Under the pieces are notes generated by a model. It ran no database searches and had not been told where the DNA came from. It saw only the letters and a program-made list of their open reading frames with translations. Positions 1-5,775 of a DNA stretch of 5,775 bases are shown here, piece by piece; position 1 is the first letter of the stretch; each line of letters starts with the position of its first letter. Position numbers and translations under genes: made by a program. Where the stretch lies: positions 1-5,775 of the forward strand of contig CAJACJ010000520.1 of NCBI GenBank assembly GCA_903938205.1. The letters run 5' to 3'. The stretch comes from an uncultured bacterium. Its GTDB lineage: Bacteria; Planctomycetota; Phycisphaerae; Phycisphaerales; SM1A02.

Positions 1-116
1 AGCGCGAAGAGCAACAGATCAAAGATGTCCACGAAATAGCCAAGCGCGGCCACCACTACGGCAAGAATGACAACCGATCGTGGCTGCCTGATTTCGTTGT
101 GATTATGGCTTTCCAT
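1..116 (-). CDS. MFS transporter, N-terminal fragment (runs off left edge)
   Basis: Only the first 38 codons are in the window. The ATG is at 116-114 on the minus strand. The protein begins MESHNHNEIRQPRS and runs into a hydrophobic helix (about residues 14-39) that contains GYFVDIFDLLLF. A short polar N-terminus followed by a first transmembrane helix with a G-Y-F-x-D-x-(F/Y)-D-L-L-L-F pattern is what I know from major facilitator superfamily transporters, so a secondary transporter of the inner membrane is likely; its substrate cannot be judged. The start overlaps the end of the upstream leftward gene by 14 bp (103-116), so the two are probably co-transcribed and translationally coupled. 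No clear Shine-Dalgarno sequence precedes the ATG. The family call rests on a single helix and is therefore moderate. Confidence 0.68.
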   Translation of the reverse strand, partial: MESHNHNEIRQPRSVVILAVVVAALGYFVDIFDLLLFA

Positions 117-1335
117 TTGCGGGCGGAGCGACTGGAGGTGTCGCTGGAGGAACTGCAGGAGGAACTGCAGGAGTTTTGGTTGGCGCAACTACTGGAGGCA
201 CTGCTGGAGTTGTGGCTGGTGCAACTGCGGGAGTTGTTGTTGGCGCAACAGCTGGAGTTGTGGCTGGCGCAACTGCGGGAGTTGTTGTTGGCACAACAGC
301 TGGAGTTGTGGCTGGCGCAACTGCGGGAGTTGTTGTTGGCGCAACAGCTGGAGTTGCAGTCGGCGCAACTTTCGAAGGCACTGCAGGTGGAACTACTGGA
401 GTCGTAGCCGCAGGAGTTGTCGAAGGCGCGACCGAAGTTGTGGTTGGAGAAACTGCCGCAGTTTTGGCAGGCGCGACTGCTGGAGTTGTGGCTGGCGCAA
501 GATCAACATTCATTGTTGCAACAAGTTCCTGAATCAATGATCCAACTTGTGTTGAGGCGGACGCATCATTCACCATGCTGGTGCGCTGCTGTTCCCACAC
601 GGAGACTTGCCTAGACAACGCCTCGCCGGGAACTTTCATAACGCGCGTCACCAGCAACATCACTGCCAATGCGCGTCGAGGTTGATCCTCGCTTAAAGAA
701 ATGAGCACCATCATTTCAACGGGACTTTGATCGGAACATGTCATGCCAACGCTTGACAATGCTTGCGTGAGATTATTTTTTGCAGTCGCATCATCCAAGC
801 CAGGGACGGAAGTGCGCAATGAAACGGTGGCGGAGCAACGAACCGTTTTCAGCGCGCCAATTGCCTTGGACAAATCAGAGGTTGGCAACGAAGTTGGATT
901 TGCATCCAAAGCCTTTAATTTGTCGTATTCCGCGCGACCCGTTGTCGCCAAGGCGCGGGCCTCGTCGCGTTCGGCGCGCACGCTTGAAGCATCATTGCGC
1001 GCAACAACCAATTGCCGCGAAGCCTCATCCGCTTGGCGAGTGGCGTCCGACATTTTTTTCTGCATCTCCTCTACTTGTTTTTTTGAATCGCGCGCGGAAG
1101 TCTCAGCCGCATCGACTTTGGTTGCCACCTCCGTCAAGTTGGCAACGGCGCGCGCGCGATCGCGCTCCTTGTCGGCAAGCGTGGCCCAATTCACAATCCA
1201 AGTCAGAAGCACGCCCGCTCCAAACCCAAGAGTCAGCATCACAAGAATCAGGCCAACGGAAAGAGTTTTTCTGGCCGCCTGTGTTTGCGGCTTCAGCGAC
1301 GGGGCTCCATCACTCCACGGACTTTGATCGGTCAT
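103..1335 (-). CDS. Membrane-anchored coiled-coil protein with Thr/Pro/Ala repeat tail
   Basis: Protein of 410 residues of unrecognised family. In order: a short polar N-terminus (1-22, containing AARK), one transmembrane helix (about 26-49), an Ala/Glu/Arg/Lys-rich stretch with coiled-coil character (about 53-142), a mixed alpha/beta-looking domain (about 151-275) and a disordered tail (279-410) made of octads such as TTTPAVAP and ATTPAVAP. The domain holds the only two cysteines, C167 and C200, which could form a disulfide if the part after the helix is periplasmic, the likely topology. I chose the ATG at 1335. An in-frame ATG at 1467 would add 44 residues without domain character and overlap the divergent GTPase start by 23 bp. 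An AG-rich stretch (gcgagaaaa) lies upstream of 1335. The tail could span the cell wall or periplasm as a flexible tether. The gene is divergent from the GTPase cluster; a link to it is possible but unproven. Confidence 0.85.
   Translation of the reverse strand: MTDQSPWSDGAPSLKPQTQAARKTLSVGLILVMLTLGFGAGVLLTWIVNWATLADKERDRARAVANLTEVATKVDAAETSARDSKKQVEEMQKKMSDATRQADEASRQLVVARNDASSVRAERDEARALATTGRAEYDKLKALDANPTSLPTSDLSKAIGALKTVRCSATVSLRTSVPGLDDATAKNNLTQALSSVGMTCSDQSPVEMMVLISLSEDQPRRALAVMLLVTRVMKVPGEALSRQVSVWEQQRTSMVNDASASTQVGSLIQELVATMNVDLAPATTPAVAPAKTAAVSPTTTSVAPSTTPAATTPVVPPAVPSKVAPTATPAVAPTTTPAVAPATTPAVVPTTTPAVAPATTPAVAPTTTPAVAPATTPAVPPVVAPTKTPAVPPAVPPATPPVAPPANGKP
171..498. repeat. 24-bp tandem repeat, homogenised as 48-bp units in the core
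   Basis: The core (207-350) is six 24-bp units that alternate between two variants on the plus strand, gagttgtggctggcgcaact+gcgg and gagttgttgttggcgcaaca+gctg, so the higher-order unit is 48 bp, present three times. Within the core the copies differ at single positions (ggtg for ggcg in unit 1, gcac for gcgc in unit 4). Degenerate copies extend to both sides (171-194 on the left; 351 to about 498 on the right). The unit length is a multiple of three and encodes, on the minus strand, the octapeptides (A/T)TTPAVAP of the tail of the leftward coiled-coil protein. Clean centre and decayed flanks suggest recent expansion or gene conversion within an older repeat. Confidence 0.95.
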
Positions 1336-1444
1336 AGAAATTTTCTCGCGTTGGTAGGTAGTCTTATCATTGGCGATATTCTGCGGGTGAATGCAAAGTC
1401 TAACCAACTTGCCCTCCCGCTGAGCACCTCCAAAGTCGGCATCC
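1336..1444. promoter_or_regulatory. Divergent intergenic region, likely promoters for both directions
   Basis: This is the only intergenic stretch of any size in the window and lies between two divergent starts, so promoters for the leftward pair and the rightward cluster are expected here or just inside the genes. Weak sigma70-like candidates can be drawn: rightward TTGGTA (1351-1356), 18 bp, GATATT (1375-1380), each 4 of 6 to consensus; leftward, read on the minus strand, TTGGTT (1407-1402), 18 bp, CAGAAT (1383-1378), 3 and 4 of 6. If both were real their -10 boxes would overlap. I see no convincing operator palindrome, riboswitch or terminator. The region is supported by gene arrangement; the individual boxes are speculative. 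Confidence 0.4.
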
Positions 1445-2506
1445 ATGTCAAACAACACACCACACAATCATGCGCATGAGGACGAGTTTGATCTGTCCAT
1501 TGACGCGACCATTGACCTGGGTCTTGACGGCGAAACACTGAATGATTCGACAGGTAGCACCGCTTCACCATTGGTTCTTCGCAGCGGAGAGGAACCCACG
1601 CGCGATCGAATTGTTGTGTTGGGTCGAACGCGCGCGGGCAAGACTATTTATTTATCGCGCCTCTATGAGCAATGTTGGCATGGCAATGGTCCGCTTCACA
1701 TGGAAACAAGTTCTGGCAAAACGCATCTGGCGCTGCTGAACGCGGTGGCGGAAATGAGCGAGAAGCGTCGCTGGCCCGCCGCGACTGAAGAGTCTACTTA
1801 TTTAGATTTCCAAATCACGTGGCAAGGTCACTCGTTCACCATGGTCAGTCTGGATTATCCCGGTGAAGTTTTTCGCAAGGCCTTTGTGCAACAAATCGAG
1901 GACGCCAACACCGCGGAATTAATCGACCACGTGCAACGTGCGGCGGGAATTGTTTTGTTGATCGATCCCAAAGTGCTTGCCAGCGGAACCATTGGCGACG
2001 CCGCGGATGATGATTACGGAATGGTGCAGGCGCTGCGATTTATTCGCGGGCTGCCTGGCGGCGAGACGGTGCCGATTGGTTTGCTTCTCACTAAAATTGA
2101 TGTCAACGCGGATCTCATTCGCCACCACGGCGGATTGCGTGGATTTGCCGTGAAATACTGCAATAATCTGCTGCGCATTGTGCCCACGCTCACGCTGTTT
2201 GGAACATGCGCGGTGCGCTCGCGTCGCGACGCGCTGGGAAAAGATATTCCCGACCTCACCAAACCCGCGCGCGGGCTGGAAAATCCAATCGTGTTTTGTC
2301 TGCGCCACATCATCGCCAATAAAAACAAGGCGCGCCAAGCGACAACGCAACGCGCGCAACAAGAATTTATCCAACGCGAAATCAAAGAGGATGAAAAAGC
2401 GCAAACACAGGACACCCGCTTTTGGCTTTGGGCCAACATGGTCTTGTTCGCCGGCCTTGCGGCGGTTGGCGTGTTGACCTGGCTTGTTGTGAGACAATTT
2501 TTGTGA
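1445..2506 (+). CDS. Tail-anchored P-loop GTPase (bacterial double-GTPase/GAP1-associated type)
   Basis: Protein of 353 residues. A His/Asp/Glu-rich, probably disordered N-terminus (1-50) precedes a GTPase fold: G1/Walker A GRTRAGKT (60-67), preceded by the hydrophobic strand RIVVL; a WPAAT segment before the next strands; G3 as DYPGE (137-141); the strand GIVLLID; G4 TKID (216-219), which predicts guanine specificity; and a possible G5 at C255-A256. A charged helix (about 290-325) leads to a single hydrophobic helix (326-349) with only four residues after it, so this is a tail-anchored protein with the GTPase in the cytosol. From family knowledge, a P-loop plus 'P-x-T' and D-x-x-GE resembles the small GTPases paired with GAP1 proteins in bacteria (the DO-GTPase families), but the exact family is inference. 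The ATG at 1445 has only a weak ribosome site. The next gene overlaps its stop by 4 bp. Confidence 0.88.
   Translation: MSNNTPHNHAHEDEFDLSIDATIDLGLDGETLNDSTGSTASPLVLRSGEEPTRDRIVVLGRTRAGKTIYLSRLYEQCWHGNGPLHMETSSGKTHLALLNAVAEMSEKRRWPAATEESTYLDFQITWQGHSFTMVSLDYPGEVFRKAFVQQIEDANTAELIDHVQRAAGIVLLIDPKVLASGTIGDAADDDYGMVQALRFIRGLPGGETVPIGLLLTKIDVNADLIRHHGGLRGFAVKYCNNLLRIVPTLTLFGTCAVRSRRDALGKDIPDLTKPARGLENPIVFCLRHIIANKNKARQATTQRAQQEFIQREIKEDEKAQTQDTRFWLWANMVLFAGLAAVGVLTWLVVRQFL
2489..2494 (+). promoter_or_regulatory. Probable ribosome binding site for the GTG start at 2503
   Basis: The hexamer gtgaga lies 8 bp before the GTG at 2503 and inside the last codons of the GTPase gene. Together with the GTGA overlap of start and stop it favours this GTG over the ATG at 2422, which would place 27 residues of a shadow frame (starting MALGQHG) in front of the conserved-looking domain. 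Confidence 0.45.
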
Positions 2507-4254
2507 TCCGAGTTTCAACTCATCTCTTTGGATCGACGGATGGGTACCACACGCTGGCAAAAAGCGTGGATGTCAGCGAGGCGGAGGATCACGCGTTGTC
2601 TATCTTTGGATTTGGTTCGCCCAAGTCGCAAGAGGAAATAGATCAACTCGCTCAACATCCTTCGGTGGCGGGACGATTGCTGCCTGGTGGACGCTTCGCC
2701 ATCACGCGATTGTTTCCTGGCGAGCCCGATGTCGCGGGGCGCGACACGGTGGAGCGGCGCAGCATTCTTTTCTCGGCGCATGATTGGAAGACGGTGGTGC
2801 GTTGCGATCTTGAATCACTTTTGCAAGACAACCACGCGTTTGACCGCGAGGCGTTTACAAGCGCGACCGAACATTCCGTGCACGTGAATGACAGCGAGGA
2901 CTTGCTGCCTAACTTTGGCGAGTTGGAGCGGCGCTTGTACGACATTCTGTTGTCCACGCCGCGCCATAATGCGTGCGCGCTTGTGGCGGATGACCCTGCG
3001 AATCGCCGCGGATTGTTGCAATTATTGAAACTACTTCCAGGCAATGAGGCCGGCCAACTTTCATGGGGACTTGGCTTGTTCGCGGCCACGCCTGGAGTCC
3101 GTATCGCCACGGCTTCCACGTCTGTTGCGGCGGCGCCGAATGTGCGTTGGCCATCGCTCAGTGGAAATCTGGCGCACCCAGAAAAAGTGGCATTGCTGGG
3201 TTTGCAAGATGATGCGCTTGCCACTGCAAGACGCGTTCAATTGAAGGACATTCAAAAACCTCGCGGCGAAGCGCTGGTTGAATTCGTTTTACAACATTTT
3301 CGATGGATCGTTTTAACGTGCGCCATCCTTGCACTGGTCTTGGCATTTACTCTTTATGCATCACGCGCGACCAGGCCAATGACGCCAATGCAACCATCAG
3401 CAAGCGCGCCGCAACAACATATTTCTTCTGTGCAACCCAACGACGCGACGCCGCAAACTTCACTTTCAGAAGCAACAGTATCTGCAAAAACAGACGCAAC
3501 TGCGACTGCGAACAGAGATGCAACTTCCGTGATCCCTTCGGATACAACTCCTGCCGCAACTTCACCTGCACCTTCTGTCGCACCTACGGTCCCAAATCCA
3601 GCGGCAACAGTCACGCCTGCTTCTCTAGCCACTCCCGTAATTCCCGCAGCAACCCCTACTTCAGCAATAGAAAAAACTAAACCTGAAGAACCTGTGAATG
3701 CGCCCGCAAACGAATTGGAATTATGGAAACAAGCCAAAAGCAAGCGTATCTCTTCACAAATCAATAGTACCGATGTGATTCATAATGAAGCGTGGTTAAT
3801 CACTTACGCTGAAGAAGCGAAATCCCTTGTGGATCTGCAAGCAAAAATTAAAACACAAGTCGACAATCTCAATTTCAAAGATGTGGATTTTATAAATTTA
3901 AACTCCTCTGAACTCTCTCCCAAATTAGACCAAGCTGAAAAAGTGTGTGCCGCTTGTATTTTAGTTCTTGCGCAATGCGAAATCATTGCCGCGCAACTTC
4001 AGATGAATAAACAACTCGCGTTGCCAACAAGTATCACCATGACGACCAAGGGAATGAACGCCAAATCAGAAAGGGATGCGGCGTTAAAAAAAATAGCGAT
4101 GCCCAATTCCATGTGGACTTGGATAACCGTCAAAAATATGTCGAAAAAAGAAATGCCCATCGAAAAAATTCAACAATGGCTCGACCCAAGGCTACGCGCG
4201 TTGTTCAAAAAGACTTTTCCAAATTCAACGGCCGAACTTCCATCGTCGCCATAG
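2503..4254 (+). CDS. GAP1-N-like GTPase-associated protein with transmembrane helix, linker and helical C-terminal domain
   Basis: Protein of 583 residues from a GTG start. Residues 1 to about 245 begin (M)IRVSTHLFGSTDGYHTLAKS. An N-terminal strand, then G-x-x-D-G-(Y/H)-x-x-L-A-x-S, and later GEPDVAGRD with a following hydrophobic strand, resembles the N-terminal domain of GTPase-associated protein 1 (GAP1-N, type 2-like) as I remember it; no search was possible. A transmembrane helix (about 268-286) follows, then a Thr/Pro/Ala/Ser-rich linker (about 290-400) and a Lys-rich helical domain (about 401-583) with C482-A-A-C485 and C492. By topology the N-domain would sit in the cytosol with the GTPase and the rest in the periplasm. 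The start overlaps the GTPase stop (GTGA), so the two are coupled and probably made in fixed ratio. The 3' third is much more AT-rich than the rest. The TAG stop lies in the same frame as the next gene. A role as regulator or partner of the GTPase is inference. Confidence 0.83.
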   Translation: MIRVSTHLFGSTDGYHTLAKSVDVSEAEDHALSIFGFGSPKSQEEIDQLAQHPSVAGRLLPGGRFAITRLFPGEPDVAGRDTVERRSILFSAHDWKTVVRCDLESLLQDNHAFDREAFTSATEHSVHVNDSEDLLPNFGELERRLYDILLSTPRHNACALVADDPANRRGLLQLLKLLPGNEAGQLSWGLGLFAATPGVRIATASTSVAAAPNVRWPSLSGNLAHPEKVALLGLQDDALATARRVQLKDIQKPRGEALVEFVLQHFRWIVLTCAILALVLAFTLYASRATRPMTPMQPSASAPQQHISSVQPNDATPQTSLSEATVSAKTDATATANRDATSVIPSDTTPAATSPAPSVAPTVPNPAATVTPASLATPVIPAATPTSAIEKTKPEEPVNAPANELELWKQAKSKRISSQINSTDVIHNEAWLITYAEEAKSLVDLQAKIKTQVDNLNFKDVDFINLNSSELSPKLDQAEKVCAACILVLAQCEIIAAQLQMNKQLALPTSITMTTKGMNAKSERDAALKKIAMPNSMWTWITVKNMSKKEMPIEKIQQWLDPRLRALFKKTFPNSTAELPSSP

Positions 4255-4272
4255 TCGCCAACCGCCACCACT

Positions 4273-5502
4273 ATGACCACCATCGGCCTTATCACACTGC
4301 ATCGGCAAGCCACTCAAGCCGCGCGTCAAGGTGACGCCAGCACGTTCGCGGACATTCGCGCGTCCATTGAAACACTTGACCGACTTGCTGAAATTTCCCG
4401 CGAAGAGCTTGATCTTTTGCAAATCATGGCCGCCGCTCGCATGGGTGACACCCAGAAAGCCCTTGATACTTTGCGGCGATTTGGCGTGCTGACACTCGCC
4501 GAGCAACAATATCTTTTCAACGGACTCAATGCTTGTCCAGAAATGGAGCACGCCCGCTTTCGAGAATTTGTCTTACAGATTCGCGTTAACGCGCTCGTGC
4601 CAAAAACACGGACAAGTTTTTTGCGCTCGCGCACCCTAAGCATTTTTCTTGGAGCGCTCACCATAATTCTGGCGGGCGCGGTTGTTGTGCTGATTGAGTT
4701 TGTGCTTCCCAAGTCGGCGGCCATCAACACTAGAAATATTTTGACAAGCGTGAGTGAGGCGGACTCGAACTTGTTCATGCGTTCCTTGCCAAGGTCGTGG
4801 CAAAGCGCTCTTGAAGAAGCGGCCCTGCGAATTGCCAACTCCCCCGCCGATCCCACCGCCGACTCCACCGCGCTGCAAAAATCATTTCGCAATTTGCAAG
4901 CCGCTCTTCTCGCAGCGCACACATCGCCGCAATCCAAAAATATCTGCAAGGCCTTGGTGGGAGCACCGAATGACACCGACATTCTCAAGCGTTTGGCCGC
5001 GGGCGTCGCCGACATTTCCAAATGTGATTGGATGAACGCGTTGACTTGGAAGGAACGTCTTCCTTGGAAAAGCAATCTGTCCACCGACGCCATTCTTGTT
5101 TGGCAAACTGTTCTGGCGCACGCGCCAATTGCGCAATGGTCGGATCGGCTTTTTAACTCGAATCAGCGCATTTTTCCGCTGGAAAGCAACGATTATTTTG
5201 TCAGCGAAACTTCCGTGCAACCGCCCAAGACATTGGTGCAAGCGCAATGTCACGACGCGTCATGGCAACTGACGTGCGTGCAAGTGGACGGGGTTTGGAT
5301 TCCTGTGGATTGGTCGCAAGATTGGACCAAAGTTGAACCCTGGATCACCGGCAAAAATGCGCCGGCGTATCCGCTCAGCCAACTTGAAACAACTCTTGCC
5401 GATCAAGTCAATGGCGTAGCCTCTTGGTTGACACGATCGGCAAGCACCGCATCAGCAACATTGCCCACGGAGAAAGAAGCCTCATGGTGGATCGCACGAT
5501 GA
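4273..5502 (+). CDS. Single-pass membrane protein, helical cytosolic part and periplasmic part; function unknown
   Basis: Protein of 409 residues, family not recognised. Residues 1 to about 110 look all-helical (segments such as QATQAARQGDASTFADIRAS and KALDTLRRFGVLTLAEQQYL) and may form a small TPR-like or alpha-solenoid domain. A basic stretch (KTRTSFLRSR) precedes a strong transmembrane helix (about 122-145), so by the positive-inside rule the N-terminus is cytosolic and residues 146-409 are periplasmic. That part starts helical and ends in a Trp-rich, strand-like region with C326 and C335 (C-x8-C), which could pair, and with VDGVWIPVDW. It begins 18 bp after the GAP1-like stop in the same reading frame; no Shine-Dalgarno sequence is visible in the gap, so translation may depend on coupling to the upstream gene. 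The next gene overlaps its stop as ATGA. By position it is likely a partner of the GTPase and GAP1-like proteins, perhaps as a scaffold. Confidence 0.85.
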   Translation: MTTIGLITLHRQATQAARQGDASTFADIRASIETLDRLAEISREELDLLQIMAAARMGDTQKALDTLRRFGVLTLAEQQYLFNGLNACPEMEHARFREFVLQIRVNALVPKTRTSFLRSRTLSIFLGALTIILAGAVVVLIEFVLPKSAAINTRNILTSVSEADSNLFMRSLPRSWQSALEEAALRIANSPADPTADSTALQKSFRNLQAALLAAHTSPQSKNICKALVGAPNDTDILKRLAAGVADISKCDWMNALTWKERLPWKSNLSTDAILVWQTVLAHAPIAQWSDRLFNSNQRIFPLESNDYFVSETSVQPPKTLVQAQCHDASWQLTCVQVDGVWIPVDWSQDWTKVEPWITGKNAPAYPLSQLETTLADQVNGVASWLTRSASTASATLPTEKEASWWIAR

Positions 5503-5775
5503 AAGTTCATCATTCATTTCAATTTGGGGTAATACTTTTCATATGCGCGTTGTGTTGCAATTGCGCAAAGCAAAATAATCCACCACTTGAAGTCAAACCA
5601 ACACTCGAACCAGAAGTTGAAGCAAGCCAAGCACTGCCGGTCACAGAAACTTCCACGGCTATATCCACTAAACCTAGATCAGCCGTCAGTAAAAATTCAA
5701 ACGGCAAATCAGGAAGCGGCGGCGGAAGCGGATCTGGAAGCGGATCTGGAAGCGGATCTGGAAGCGGAAGCGGAT
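5499..5775 (+). CDS. Secreted, possibly lipid-modified protein with Gly-Ser repeat, N-terminal fragment (runs off right edge)
   Basis: An open frame from ATG at 5499 to the window end gives 92 codons without a stop. The protein starts MKVHHSFQFGVILFICALCC, then NCAKQNNPP. A basic start, a hydrophobic core and a cysteine cluster (C16, C19, C20, C22) followed by a Pro/Glu/Thr-rich spacer read as a Sec signal peptide. A lipoprotein is plausible, but no cysteine has a textbook lipobox before it, so lipidation is uncertain. From residue 72 the chain becomes a Gly-Ser repeat that reaches the edge. The ATG overlaps the preceding stop (ATGA) and has ggtgg 8 bp upstream (5486-5490). An in-frame ATG at 5484 (adding MVDRT) is an alternative start. 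By position it is the fourth gene of the GTPase operon and could be its outer-membrane or periplasmic part. Any folded domain lies beyond the window. Confidence 0.75.
   Translation, partial: MKVHHSFQFGVILFICALCCNCAKQNNPPLEVKPTLEPEVEASQALPVTETSTAISTKPRSAVSKNSNGKSGSGGGSGSGSGSGSGSGSGSG
5724..5775 (+). repeat. 12-bp tandem repeat encoding Gly-Ser
   Basis: Three perfect copies of ggaagcggatct (5724-5735, 5736-5747, 5748-5759) are followed by a variant that continues as ggaagc units to the window edge. The unit encodes GSGS in the frame of the secreted protein that starts at 5499. Just upstream, 5712-5723 (ggaagcggcggc) is a related degenerate copy. The serine codons agc and tct alternate, so the repeat is seen at DNA level and not only as a protein composition. 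Its true length is unknown because it runs off the window. Confidence 0.93.

Noticed and set aside
207..350. CRISPR array
   Set aside because: The 24-bp units are directly adjacent with no unique spacers, and they lie inside a coding region.
99..407. Plus-strand open frame with Leu-rich repeats (LELWLAQLRELLLAQQ), and another at 176-532 with GVVAGATA repeats
   Set aside because: Both are shadows of the 24-bp repeat, which stays open in several frames because its length is a multiple of three. The minus-strand frame joins a membrane helix and a folded-looking domain and explains the region.
1150..1165. GCGATCGC octamer like the HIP1 motif of cyanobacteria
   Set aside because: I noticed it only once, in a run of alternating gc/cg; this does not support a cyanobacterial origin.
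743..1337. Long plus-strand open frames opposite the leftward coiled-coil gene
   Set aside because: Low-complexity Arg/Ser/Ala composition, no ribosome site and full overlap with the better-supported minus-strand gene.
2422..2502. ATG at 2422 as start of the GAP1-like gene
   Set aside because: It would add 27 residues read out of frame through the GTPase's membrane anchor. The GTG at 2503 has a plausible ribosome site and the typical 4-bp overlap.
4326..5093. Minus-strand open frame of 255 codons inside the 4273-5502 gene
   Set aside because: Arg/Ser/Ala-rich antisense shadow without domain features; the plus-strand frame has a clear membrane helix and operon context.

Overview
The window looks like bacterial chromosome, probably Gram-negative. 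Coding is dense, several proteins carry an inner-membrane segment followed by what reads as a periplasmic part, and one has a secretory or lipoprotein-like signal. Base composition is mixed, mostly about 50-60% GC by eye, with one strikingly AT-rich stretch. No rRNA, tRNA or marker gene allows a taxonomic call.

Layout. Two genes read leftward on the left side: the first 38 codons of a probable MFS transporter (116 to the left edge) and, upstream of it, a 410-residue membrane-anchored coiled-coil protein with a long Thr/Pro/Ala repeat tail (103-1335). The two overlap by 14 bp. A 109-bp divergent intergenic region (1336-1444) separates them from a tightly packed rightward cluster: a P-loop GTPase with a C-terminal membrane anchor (1445-2506); a 583-residue protein starting at a GTG that overlaps the GTPase stop, whose N-terminus resembles the GTPase-associated GAP1-N family (2503-4254); a 409-residue single-pass membrane protein (4273-5502); and the start of a secreted, possibly lipid-modified protein with a Gly-Ser repeat (5499 to the right edge), which overlaps the previous stop as ATGA. 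The two 4-bp overlaps and the 18-bp gap suggest one operon.

How the genes may work together (inference). The GTPase sits on the cytoplasmic face through its tail anchor. The GAP1-like protein would put its N-terminal domain next to the GTPase and send a flexible linker and helical domain across the membrane. The 409-residue protein and the secreted Gly-Ser protein would add periplasmic or outer-membrane contacts. This fits a trans-envelope, GTPase-controlled apparatus. Related GTPase/GAP1 gene pairs have been discussed as biological-conflict systems, but no toxin, nuclease or other effector is visible here, so a defence role is not shown. Points that deserve a second look are an in-frame TAG that alone separates the GAP1-like gene from the next, the AT-rich C-terminal half of the GAP1-like gene, the homogenised 24/48-bp repeat in the leftward gene, and the Gly-Ser repeat at the right edge.
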